Shown here in pieces: positions 16,758-23,266 of a DNA stretch of 23,266 nucleotides (position 1 is its first letter; every line of letters begins with the position of its first letter). Location: the NCBI GenBank assembly GCA_026014905.1, contig JAOZHK010000215.1:1-23266 (forward strand), in the 5' to 3' direction. The DNA is from Candidatus Bathyarchaeota archaeon. Lineage in GTDB: Archaea; Thermoproteota; Bathyarchaeia; RBG-16-48-13; GCA-020355125. The position numbers were made by a program, and so were the translations under genes. The notes beneath the pieces were generated by a model. That model was not told the origin of the DNA and made no database searches. It saw only the letters and a list, made by a program, of their open reading frames with translations.

Positions 16758-16776
16758 CCCCCAAAAAAAAGGGGGG
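16758..16776. other. C5-A8-G6 perfect hairpin
   Basis: CCCCC at 16758-16762, eight A, then GGGGGG at 16771-16776. This is a homopolymer stem with a poly-A loop, five bases before the left direct repeat. It could be a terminator-like or recombination-related structure, or a low-complexity assembly problem. Confidence 0.6.
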
Positions 16777-16781
16777 AAGTT

Positions 16782-16993
<212 letters not shown>

Positions 16994-17114
16994 TCAAACA
17001 AATGGGGATGTGAGTGAATTCAGGTTAATTCGCAAGTCCTTATAAGCAATGGTTGCGACTGTAGGTTAACAATTGTAGTGTATTTCGTTGTTTTTTCAGT
17101 AAGTTCTTGATTTA

Positions 17115-17798
17115 TTGTTAGAGAGAGTGTTAGTTTCTTTGCCCAGATATACCTATGAGTATGGAAGAGGTCGACATAAAGGTAAAATGCGGATGTACGT
17201 TGAACCGCTCTATACCATTATCGAGATTGCCTCGAAATATAATGTCGATCCACATCAATTAATTGCGTCTTTCATCAACGCATGGAAGAATCACAGCGAT
17301 CAGTATGGCGGATTAACCATTTCTTGCCGAGGCATGAAGGAAGATGAAGACGCTGTATCGTTTTTAGTAACTGATAAAGACGAAGTGGTATCCCAGTTTC
17401 CCATTAACACGATGGTGCTTGAAAATCCACAAGAGTTCCAAAACCATCTCCAATACGTTCCCGTGCACGAGATTCAAGAACGATATAGTCGCAAGAAAAC
17501 GGTGTTACAGAAGATCAGTCAACTCAGAAATAAGATGAAGCGGGTGGATCTGGAAGCCAAGATTATTGAGATTTTCCCAATGAAACAAGTGATGACACGA
17601 TTTGGGCAATGGGCGAATTTAACTAATATCAAGATCGCGGATGACACCGGGTCTATCCTACTCAACGTATGGAATAAACACTTTCAGAACCATGATGTTG
17701 GAGACCCAATTGAAATAAAAACGGGCATGTTGCTCGATATCGTGGTGAACTCCAATTACGCTTGGGGCGAAAAGGCACCATCAATTAACGACAACTAG
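17115..17798 (+). CDS. OB-fold (RPA/SSB-like) nucleic-acid-binding protein
   Basis: Up to 227 residues. The C-terminal part (about 143-215) reads as an OB fold of the archaeal RPA/SOSS-B type: VDLEAKIIEIFPMKQV, then WANLTNIKIADDTGSILLNVWNKH, then VGDPIEIKTG. The N-terminal 120 residues, with a helical PHQLIASFINAWKNH segment, match nothing I know. The start is uncertain: TTG 17115 gives the longest form, with GTG 17127 and ATG 17187 (AAAGGT upstream) as alternatives. A TATA-like CCTTATAAG lies at 17038-17046. Single-stranded DNA or RNA binding is inferred. The TAG stop lies inside a CTAGCT motif. Confidence 0.65.
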   Translation: MLERVLVSLPRYTYEYGRGRHKGKMRMYVEPLYTIIEIASKYNVDPHQLIASFINAWKNHSDQYGGLTISCRGMKEDEDAVSFLVTDKDEVVSQFPINTMVLENPQEFQNHLQYVPVHEIQERYSRKKTVLQKISQLRNKMKRVDLEAKIIEIFPMKQVMTRFGQWANLTNIKIADDTGSILLNVWNKHFQNHDVGDPIEIKTGMLLDIVVNSNYAWGEKAPSINDN

Positions 17799-17810
17799 CT
17801 CACCTAGCTA
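17795..17810. repeat. Two CTAGCT motifs over a stop codon
   Basis: CTAGCT at 17795-17800 contains the stop codon of the OB-fold gene, and CTAGCTA follows at 17804-17810. Confidence 0.5.
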
Positions 17811-17902
17811 ACTACCATTGATCATGGAATTTCAAGATAGCCAGGGATATGGTAAAAATGGGGACTGGAAATCAAGTTTCGTGGGAATAATACCTAAGGT
17901 GT

Positions 17903-18058
17903 TTATTCTTCGTGTTGGTTTTTTAGATAGTCACGTAACGCTTCACGGACCACTTCAGCAATCGAAACATAGTAGCCATTGGATTGTGCTACAAATTTTT
18001 CTAGTTCGAGATACAACCCTTCTGGGAGGGTTATGCTCCGGTACTCTTTTCGAGACAT
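17903..18058 (-). CDS. Ribbon-helix-helix (CopG-like) regulator, 51 aa
   Basis: A 51-residue protein of ribbon-helix-helix type. The strand is YRSITLPEGLYLELEKFV (residues about 5-22), and the second helix with the conserved turn is VSIAEVVREALRDYL (29-43). Such proteins dimerise and bind short palindromic operators in tandem. I start at ATG 18058 because the longer reading to 18100 adds residues encoded by a CG tract. That tract lies only four bases before the ATG, and a CTAGCTAGCTA palindrome lies about 42 bases upstream, a plausible autoregulatory site. No toxin gene adjoins it, so it is unlikely to be an antitoxin. Confidence 0.75.
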   Translation of the reverse strand: MSRKEYRSITLPEGLYLELEKFVAQSNGYYVSIAEVVREALRDYLKNQHEE

Positions 18059-18062
18059 AATA

Positions 18063-18072
18063 CGCGCGCGCG
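18063..18072. repeat. (CG)5 tract in the RHH gene leader
   Basis: CGCGCGCGCG four bases upstream of the RHH start codon, within its likely 5' leader or promoter. Confidence 0.8.
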
Positions 18073-18099
18073 AAAAGTGAAGCAAAGCCAGTATTAACA

Positions 18100-18110
18100 C
18101 TAGCTAGCTA
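18100..18110. repeat. (TAGC)n palindrome between the RHH and envelope genes
   Basis: CTAGCTAGCTA overlaps the TAG stop of the envelope protein gene (18108-18110) and lies in the RHH gene's upstream region. Confidence 0.75.
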
Positions 18111-19148
18111 TTTGGAGTTAACGCGCGCGTACGTAGTCGCAGTCCGTGCAGCGACTAGACTGAATAAAATGAGTAGAGGTCCAATGATATGCCCTGCCCA
18201 CAAAACAATGCCTAACCCACTGTATATTACAAGACGAAGTTTCTGTCCTGTACTTACGTTGTTTTGTAATACCTTCCTGAGTATGGAATAACCTAATACT
18301 GCGGGTAAGATAATGAAAAGAGGAGTGACGCCAACAAGTGAACTATACGTGGCGCCTATTAACCCGAGCATCATTTGATGCAAGATGATTCCCGCGCTTC
18401 CAAAATACATGAGCGACCCTGTTAAAGCGAGAAGCTGCGACGTATTGAGATTCCGTTTGAAGTAATATCCATTGAGCAGTAATCCACCAAATACTATGAC
18501 AAGCATGGGCAACAGAATAACCAAATAGTCTTGGCCTTCCCAATGATGTACCAACGCGACATCAAATGGCACTTTTATCCATTCAAGTGGTGTGAAAGAT
18601 TCGACATACCCTAGCACGACGCCAACTTTTCCACTCCCGGTGGCTGAGTCAACGATTAAGTAATACGTGGCGGACTGATTAACGGTTGTGCTCACATCAA
18701 TCACGTGGTAATAACTTGATGGCGTGAAGGGTTCATACTTTTTCGCTGCTTGTCGTTCGCCATGGATATGGATTAAGCCGTAACCGTCTGGTATCTCAAA
18801 CTCATCATGAAAGTGTTCGCCAAAATCCAGTGGCAATCCTGGACCCAGAATCGTCAAGTCGGGAATGAACTCTTGATCTACAGTGAGTAACCCCGCTCGC
18901 AATTGATCATTCAGTGATAAATTAAACGCGTAATAGAGTGGGCGATTATCTTTATACTCGGTATAAATCACCCATGACTTCAATGGATCGTCAATGAAGA
19001 CGGCATCAGCTATCCCATACCCTTCGCCCTGTAAGGGGACATGCGCGAATACGGTTGGTACCAAGATCGAAGCAATAATTAGAAGGGCTACTATCATTAC
19101 GAGTGTTCGTATGCTTGCGGTATCCATTCCATGTTTTCGATTATCCAA
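18108..19148 (-). CDS. Envelope protein with possible N-terminal histidine brace and four C-terminal helices
   Basis: About 346 residues. A signal peptide (13-35) ends VFA, a good signal-peptidase site, so the mature protein would begin at His36 (HVPLQGEG). The exposed domain (36-205) carries GEHFHDEF (His112, His114) and LIHIHGE (His127, His129). Four helices follow from about residue 208. A mature N-terminal His plus nearby His residues recalls copper histidine-brace proteins such as CopC; this is inference, and I know no named family. The start is TTG 19148 (AGGA upstream) or ATG 19127. The C-terminal ARVN is encoded by a (CG)4 tract at 18122-18129. Confidence 0.6.
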   Translation of the reverse strand: MDNRKHGMDTASIRTLVMIVALLIIASILVPTVFAHVPLQGEGYGIADAVFIDDPLKSWVIYTEYKDNRPLYYAFNLSLNDQLRAGLLTVDQEFIPDLTILGPGLPLDFGEHFHDEFEIPDGYGLIHIHGERQAAKKYEPFTPSSYYHVIDVSTTVNQSATYYLIVDSATGSGKVGVVLGYVESFTPLEWIKVPFDVALVHHWEGQDYLVILLPMLVIVFGGLLLNGYYFKRNLNTSQLLALTGSLMYFGSAGIILHQMMLGLIGATYSSLVGVTPLFIILPAVLGYSILRKVLQNNVSTGQKLRLVIYSGLGIVLWAGHIIGPLLILFSLVAARTATTYARVNSK

Positions 19149-19170
19149 CTACTTCCTAACTCCGTGGTTG

Positions 19171-19755
19171 TTAGTGAGCTCGATGGTATGGGATATTATT
19201 ACTCGGGACGTTGACGTCATCTTCATATTTTTCGTAATAAACGATTTCGGATAATGGTTTACGAGAGAGAGGTTTCGGATTTTCCGCGGCTACACCAAGA
19301 GCGATTAATGCCACGATTTTCATTCGATCAGGGATACTGACGACCGGTTTCACGTCTGATTCGTTGAAGGCTCCAATCCAACATGAGCCATACCCTAAAG
19401 CAGTGGCTGCTAATACCAGATGCTCAATTGCTATCATCACATCACTTTCAAAGCAGGGAGGAATCATGAGGAGGCCGGGTTCGCGAGGGGGTGGAGGCAA
19501 ATACACATTGGCATCAGCAAAGGCGATGATAATTGCGGCAGCGTTGGAGAGGAAAGTTTGGTTGCGGGCTGCAGGTACAAGTTGTTGGATCGTCTCCGGG
19601 TTTCTGACAGCGACGAATTTCCAAGGTTGATAATTGCCAGCTGACGGAGCCAGTCGGGCAGCTTCGAGCATCTGTGCTAAATGGGCGTCTGGGATGGGAT
19701 CCGATGTATATTTTCGAATGCTACGTCGCGTTTGAATAGTCTTAAAAAAGTCCAT
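19171..19755 (-). CDS. Nitroreductase-family FMN oxidoreductase
   Basis: A 194-residue flavin enzyme of the nitroreductase fold. RRSIRKYTSDPI (residues 10-21) supplies the phosphate-binding Arg residues of the FMN site, APSAGNYQPWKFVAV (36-50) the flavin-facing loop, and the C-terminal half AATALGYGSCWIGAF plus IALGVAAENPKPLSRKPL the rest of the pocket. The family normally acts as a homodimer and reduces nitro compounds, quinones or flavins using NAD(P)H. The specific substrate is unknown. The 22-bp gap to the downstream envelope gene on the same strand suggests co-transcription. Confidence 0.9.
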   Translation of the reverse strand: MDFFKTIQTRRSIRKYTSDPIPDAHLAQMLEAARLAPSAGNYQPWKFVAVRNPETIQQLVPAARNQTFLSNAAAIIIAFADANVYLPPPPREPGLLMIPPCFESDVMIAIEHLVLAATALGYGSCWIGAFNESDVKPVVSIPDRMKIVALIALGVAAENPKPLSRKPLSEIVYYEKYEDDVNVPSNNIPYHRAH

Positions 19756-19872
19756 GTGAGATCGTTTTCTCTTTTTGCGCTCTGGGTTGAGCCTTTACTA
19801 TTTCTGCGTCTATTATCTTTATCCCTAACATATTTGGTTAATACTCTTACGACAGCTAGATAGGTATTGTAA

Positions 19873-19893
19873 CTAGCTAATTACGCGCGCGCG
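19873..19893. repeat. CTAGCTAA plus (CG)5 composite element
   Basis: CTAGCTAA (19873-19880), TTA, then CGCGCGCGCG (19884-19893). Both element types are joined, 118 bp upstream of the nitroreductase start. The rest of 19756-20015 shows no gene, only a TATA-like CTTATATATG near 19968. Confidence 0.75.
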
Positions 19894-20049
19894 TGTGTTA
19901 GATAGACAAACAACGCTTTCTTTTTATTTCGAATAGAATATGCGCACGTGTCATGCCGACTCTAAACTCTTATATATGAATGCGCGTGAGGATTTCAGAT
20001 TTATGTCATTTTGCTTCATTTAGCTTGATTGGCGCGCGTATGAAACGAT

Positions 20050-20057
20050 CTAGCTAG
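20050..20057. repeat. CTAGCTAG in the PCD pseudogene 3' end
   Basis: It encodes part of QLARS in the last PCD segment without breaking the frame. GCGCGCG follows at 20032-20038. Confidence 0.6.
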
Positions 20058-20096
20058 TTGATCTATTTTTGCTGCAGGAATAAAGTCGTTTTCAGA

Positions 20097-20105
20097 GCTA
20101 GCTAG
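20097..20105. repeat. GCTAGCTAG at a PCD frameshift
   Basis: Eleven bases separate HAVN from ENDF, where relatives have three codons (G-L-T). The palindrome supplies a stop and a shift of two. Confidence 0.7.
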
Positions 20106-20253
20106 TTCACTGCATGCGTTGTCAGCGATAGGATGACTTGATTCCAAGAAAGGGTAATATCTGGGTGATGATCTTCTGCTTCTGCAATAGCTACAATGGC
20201 ATTGACAAATGCAATGGATTCCATAAAATTATTGAAGTAAAGTGTTTAGCTAC

Positions 20254-20262
20254 GCTAGCTAG
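20254..20262. repeat. GCTAGCTAG at a PCD frameshift
   Basis: Nineteen bases rich in TAGC separate IQKAN from LYFNNF and shift the frame by one. Confidence 0.7.
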
Positions 20263-20469
20263 TTAGCTTTCTGAATCCTATGATTAGTACGAACCCAATC
20301 CTCTACGATGTTGAGTAGTCTATGGATATCCTATTCATCCAGAGAGGGATCATCAATTTCATATGATCGGCACGATTTAGATGCTAGCTCCATGTAAGAT
20401 GCACTGCAGTATTTCATTGCTGAAGTGGTAAAAAAAGTATGGGATATAGTGAAAGTTTGGTATGATATT

Positions 20470-21084
20470 CTAGCTATTCAGAAGTTGTGTGAATCGGGTA
20501 TTCGCGTGATTCCAGTTTACGATGTTCCAAAAGTTCTCGATGAATTTTCCTCTAGCATTCTTATAGTCAAGGTAATAGGCGTGCTCCCAGACATCGATTA
20601 CCATGAGTATCCGAAATTGCGGATAGACGTTCGTGTTATGTTTCTCGATTTGCATGATAATCGGTCGGTCGGTTTGTAGGCAGTAACTTAATGCTGCCCA
20701 TCCGGAACCTTCAACACTGGCTGCGGCTTGCGTGAACTCCTTCTTGAATTGCTCGAAACTGCCGAATTCTCGAATAATTGCTTCACGTAATTCGCCACTC
20801 GGTTCATTACTGGCCTTTTCGGTTGATGTTAAACTTGGCCAAAACAGTGAATGGAGAAGGTGTCCGCCAATGTTAAAAGACAGAGCTTTCAACGTGGATT
20901 TTACATCGAGATCGATTCCTTCTGACCGTCCGTTGTCAAGTGTTTGTAGGATGTTATTTGCACCATTGACATAGCCTTGATGATGGCGATCATGATGGAT
21001 CGTGAGGAGCTCTTGCGAGATAATGGGTTCTAAAGCATTGTATTCGTACGGTAATTTCGGTAGGATATAGTACTTGTTCTTCAT
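20470..21084 (-). CDS. sod: Superoxide dismutase, Fe/Mn family
   Basis: A 204-residue cytoplasmic enzyme converting superoxide to oxygen and peroxide. All four metal ligands are visible: His30 in LLTIHHDRHHQGYV, His78 in GGHLLHSLFWP, and Asp164 and His168 in VIDVWEHAYYLDY. The active-site Tyr of HHQGYVN (Tyr38) is present. GSGWAALSY (126-134) is typical. Whether it uses Fe or Mn cannot be decided by eye. UvsE lies 56 bp upstream on the same strand and the broken PCD gene follows. The stop codon lies within a CTAGCT motif. The peroxide it makes could be removed by KatG, encoded nearby. Confidence 0.95.
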   Translation of the reverse strand: MKNKYYILPKLPYEYNALEPIISQELLTIHHDRHHQGYVNGANNILQTLDNGRSEGIDLDVKSTLKALSFNIGGHLLHSLFWPSLTSTEKASNEPSGELREAIIREFGSFEQFKKEFTQAAASVEGSGWAALSYCLQTDRPIIMQIEKHNTNVYPQFRILMVIDVWEHAYYLDYKNARGKFIENFWNIVNWNHANTRFTQLLNS

Positions 21085-21130
21085 ATTTAATCACTGTAAC
21101 GTGTTTAGGTAAACAAGGTCTTCGGTGATT

Positions 21131-21139
21131 TACTTAAAG
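21131..21139 (-). promoter_or_regulatory. Candidate TATA box for sod
   Basis: CTTTAAGTA on the minus strand, 47-55 nt before the sod ATG and directly after the uvsE stop. It could give sod its own transcript. Confidence 0.4.
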
Positions 21140-21140
21140 A

Positions 21141-22046
21141 TTACCAAGATGATAATATTCGTGGATCTTCTAGTTGATGTAGGATATTGAGTGCTATAGA
21201 TGCACTCTGTTCTTTGTCCTTGATCTCGAGCATGATATCGAAGTCATGTTTATCATGTCGCTGGATAAATTTTGTAAAAGCTGTTGTATCGATAGTCGGA
21301 GCATGTTTTGGCCTTGAAGACTGTAGATCTTGATCGCTATAGTCTATGAGTGGTTGACCATCCCGAGGTGTCCAAGTGGCGATGGCTGCTTCTAAGGCAG
21401 CTTCCTCTGTTTCACCCATGTTATTCAGAGTATGATGCAAGTTATCAAACACGACGGGGATAGGTATCTGAGTTGCGATCGCGACACAGTCTGCTACCCC
21501 AAAGAGTTGATGATCATTTTCAATGACTAATCGAGTACGGATACGCTGTTCGAGTTGGAGAAAGCGAGAAATGAAGCGTTCAATGGCTTCATCTTTATTA
21601 TTGTAGATGCCACCTACATGGATCTGGATTTTTGCGGTGGAATCGAGCCCCAAAGCATCTATTAACCTTGCATGGTATCGTAACTCAGCGATACTTCTTC
21701 TAGCGACAGCTTCCTTTGGTGAATTGAGAACAATAAACTGGTCAGGATGCATTGAAATCCGCATATTTGCTTGTTTAATGAATTTTCCTATGGTTTTGAA
21801 CTGCTTTTCGAAGCGTTTCACCCAGTCACTTTGACAGATAGGGTGAGAAGCAAAAGGAATGATATTGGACCCGATACGAAAAAACAAGAAGCCGTGGGTT
21901 CTATTGTACAGTAGAATTTGTTTGAGACAATTCAGGTTCTGAGTCACTGCATCAATCAAGCGACTCTCCGAATATGATTTCAGTCGAAACGTGGAATTAG
22001 ATGTACATTGAATCGTTGTATTAATTGCGGGGTATCCAATTTTCAT
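21141..22046 (-). CDS. uvsE: UV damage endonuclease (UvsE/UVDE)
   Basis: A 301-residue TIM-barrel nuclease that nicks DNA 5' of UV photoproducts and other lesions. Family motifs occur in order: MKIGYPAIN at the start, FFRIGSNIIPFASHP (55-69), MRISMHPDQFIVLNSP (95-110) with metal-ligand His, KIQIHVGGIYNNKDEA, RLVIENDHQLF with the catalytic-site Glu, PVVFDNLHHTLNN, and LEIKDKE near the end. These supply the usual tri-metal ligands, and the length is normal. With sod downstream and katG nearby it forms a stress-defence group. Its presence suggests the organism meets sunlight or other DNA-damaging conditions. Confidence 0.93.
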   Translation of the reverse strand: MKIGYPAINTTIQCTSNSTFRLKSYSESRLIDAVTQNLNCLKQILLYNRTHGFLFFRIGSNIIPFASHPICQSDWVKRFEKQFKTIGKFIKQANMRISMHPDQFIVLNSPKEAVARRSIAELRYHARLIDALGLDSTAKIQIHVGGIYNNKDEAIERFISRFLQLEQRIRTRLVIENDHQLFGVADCVAIATQIPIPVVFDNLHHTLNNMGETEEAALEAAIATWTPRDGQPLIDYSDQDLQSSRPKHAPTIDTTAFTKFIQRHDKHDFDIMLEIKDKEQSASIALNILHQLEDPRILSSW

Positions 22047-22257
22047 AGGCGGTAACTACTATGCGTATCTTGTGATAATAATGATAGATAGATTTTGAAT
22101 CGTTTCCAACATACTATAATTGTCATGTTTAGTATCTGGATCATATGTGGGATATGTGCGCGTGGTTGTTAAATTAGTAGAAAAAGAGGATATTAGATGG
22201 AAAGGTCCTTAAGTATTATTTGATGACATTATTGGTGTAATTTGTAACGCATGCAGG

Positions 22258-22419
22258 TTAGAGTTCAGCGGGGGCACAGAGATTCTCTGCCTTATTAGCC
22301 ACGCGTCCACATGCATTGCAGATATATTTTGGGTTATTGACTAGGGGTCTGATGTTTTCAATGCTTTCTTGGTCACCAACAATCAGTTTACAGAGGTGTT
22401 TTTCGTGTCCAGGCTTCAT
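22258..22419 (-). CDS. Zinc-ribbon miniprotein, 53 aa
   Basis: A 53-residue ORF beginning MKPGHEKHLCKLIV and ending with YICNACGRVANKAENLCAPAEL. The CxxCGRVA...NLCxPxxL ending is one I recognise in small uncharacterised bacterial and archaeal proteins. Cys34, Cys37 and Cys48, with His5/His8 or Cys10, could hold one zinc. The start ATG (22419) has no obvious ribosome site, and the next gene diverges 30 bp away. The function is unknown. Confidence 0.7.
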   Translation of the reverse strand: MKPGHEKHLCKLIVGDQESIENIRPLVNNPKYICNACGRVANKAENLCAPAEL

Positions 22420-22449
22420 AGTTGTTATGCTTCCTTAGGTGGGTATTAT

Positions 22450-22764
22450 ATGATTAACTATCTGCCTCCTCTTATCAATTTTACCCTTATAGATTTGGAT
22501 ATTAAGGCACACACTACGCGCGCGCGTAATAGAGAAAACAAAAAGAGGTACAAGCAGTCGGAAGTTGCAAAAATACGATCTGAATTGGCTGAATATGTTG
22601 AAATTATTGATAAACGAGACTTTGCGAAGATCAGTATCTTGTCAACTGGTGAACGCGCGCGCATCCCTGAACGGCTGCTATCACCTGTGGAGACGAAGGG
22701 TTTACTCGATAATTTAAAGGCGGTTAGACAAAAGATGGAAGAACTTAGACGAGCATTTAGATAA
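22450..22764 (+). CDS. Hypothetical protein carrying two CG tracts
   Basis: A 104-residue ORF. GGTGG seven bases before ATG 22450 is a good ribosome site. The first 18 residues are hydrophobic; the rest is charged and helical (SEVAKIRSELAEYVEIIDKR, then VRQKMEELRRAFR) and likely a coiled coil. I recognise no family. Residues RARN and ERARIP are encoded by CG tracts, unusual because these tracts otherwise avoid coding DNA. It may be a composite or decayed gene; an upstream in-frame extension to 22369 overlaps the divergent zinc-ribbon gene and is unlikely. Confidence 0.45.
   Translation: MINYLPPLINFTLIDLDIKAHTTRARNRENKKRYKQSEVAKIRSELAEYVEIIDKRDFAKISILSTGERARIPERLLSPVETKGLLDNLKAVRQKMEELRRAFR
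22517..22526. repeat. (CG)5 tract inside an ORF
   Basis: ACTA followed by CGCGCGCGCG and TAATAG; in frame it encodes TRAR of the 104-residue ORF. Confidence 0.8.
22654..22662. repeat. (CG)n tract, 9 nt, inside an ORF
   Basis: CGCGCGCGC encoding RAR in the same ORF. Confidence 0.75.
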
Positions 22765-22843
22765 CTAAGAAATCCTAGATCGTTAAATACCTCACAAGGC
22801 ATATTCTCTCAAATTGGTATGACATCAACTATTTTAATAACTA

Positions 22844-22850
22844 CGCGCGC

Positions 22851-22853
<3 letters not shown>
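22844..22853. repeat. (CG)5 tract at the left edge of the right katG repeat
   Basis: ACTA followed by CGCGCGCGCG, overlapping by three bases the first bases shared with the left copy. Confidence 0.85.

Positions 22854-23266
<413 letters not shown>

Larger units (their letters stand above)
20016..20393 (-). pseudogene. Pterin-4a-carbinolamine dehydratase, disrupted
   Basis: Three frames together rebuild a whole PCD/PhhB-type protein. Codons 1-44 (20393-20262) read MELASKSC... with an in-frame TAG at 20331-20333 before DIHRLLNIVEDWV. Then 20242-20105 gives YFNNFMESIAFV...EAEDHHPDITLSWNQVILSLTTHAVN, containing the signature EAEDHHP, W and THA. Then 20093-20016 gives ENDFIPAAKIDQLA and a tail. 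The two frame changes fall exactly at GCTAGCTAG palindromes (20254-20262 and 20097-20105). The enzyme recycles pterin cofactors; here it is broken by one stop and two shifts unless the sequence is wrong. It lies 76 bp downstream of sod. Confidence 0.8.

Noticed and set aside
20016..20393. Reading the TAG codons of the PCD gene as pyrrolysine
   Set aside because: Several neighbouring genes use TAG as a normal stop, and the breaks also change reading frame, which recoding cannot repair.
20425..20974. Plus-strand ORFs opposite sod
   Set aside because: They are shadows of the well-supported SOD reading frame.

Overview
The window looks like archaeal DNA of moderate GC content. Supporting signs are TATA-type boxes 20-50 nt upstream of starts (for example TTTATATAA before the chelatase-like gene), Shine-Dalgarno motifs mixed with probable leaderless starts, TTG/GTG starts, single-finger C2H2 zinc-finger miniproteins, an OB-fold RPA-like protein and an envelope protein packed with N-x-S/T sequons. 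KatG, Fe/Mn superoxide dismutase, UvsE, a nitroreductase and a ferritin-like iron exporter point to an organism exposed to oxygen and light. An Asgard (Heimdallarchaeia-like) origin is my guess; no marker gene in the window proves it.

Layout. 1-1818: plus-strand genes, namely the 3' end of a probable flavin-binding protein, a truncated TspO-like membrane protein, a DUF6512-type membrane protein and a PNPOx-family flavoprotein. 2065-3878 (minus): a ten-helix membrane protein coupled by a 4-base overlap to a secreted alpha/beta hydrolase. 3996-4460: an SRPBCC protein, divergent from that pair. 4543-8301 (minus): a membrane-anchored chelatase-superfamily protein and a rifampicin-phosphotransferase-like dikinase. 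8475-9119: a divergent CPBP-like membrane protein. 9300-12004 (minus): an ABC export operon of envelope protein, ATPase and permease. 12225-12830: two tiny C2H2 zinc-finger genes pointing away from each other. 12981-14741: a DUF1801 protein and a class III CoA-transferase. 14796-16528 (minus): a DUF1508/Ig-like protein followed by an MbfA-like ferritin/VIT1 fusion.

16782-23266: a segment bracketed by two direct 148-bp copies of the 3' end of katG plus its downstream sequence. Inside it lie an OB-fold protein, an RHH regulator, an envelope protein with a possible histidine brace, a nitroreductase, a wrecked pterin-carbinolamine dehydratase (PCD) gene, SOD, UvsE, a zinc-ribbon miniprotein and an ORF of unknown function. 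The real katG enters from the right edge. The functional theme is resistance to reactive oxygen and UV.

The most unusual signal is not a gene. Almost every gene boundary carries one of two very short self-complementary elements: alternating (CG)4-5 tracts, usually preceded by TA, or (TAGC)n palindromes containing CTAGCTAG. They sit in promoters, over stop codons and in convergent gaps. They also lie at the breakpoints of a truncated TspO-like gene, of the katG duplication and of the PCD pseudogene.
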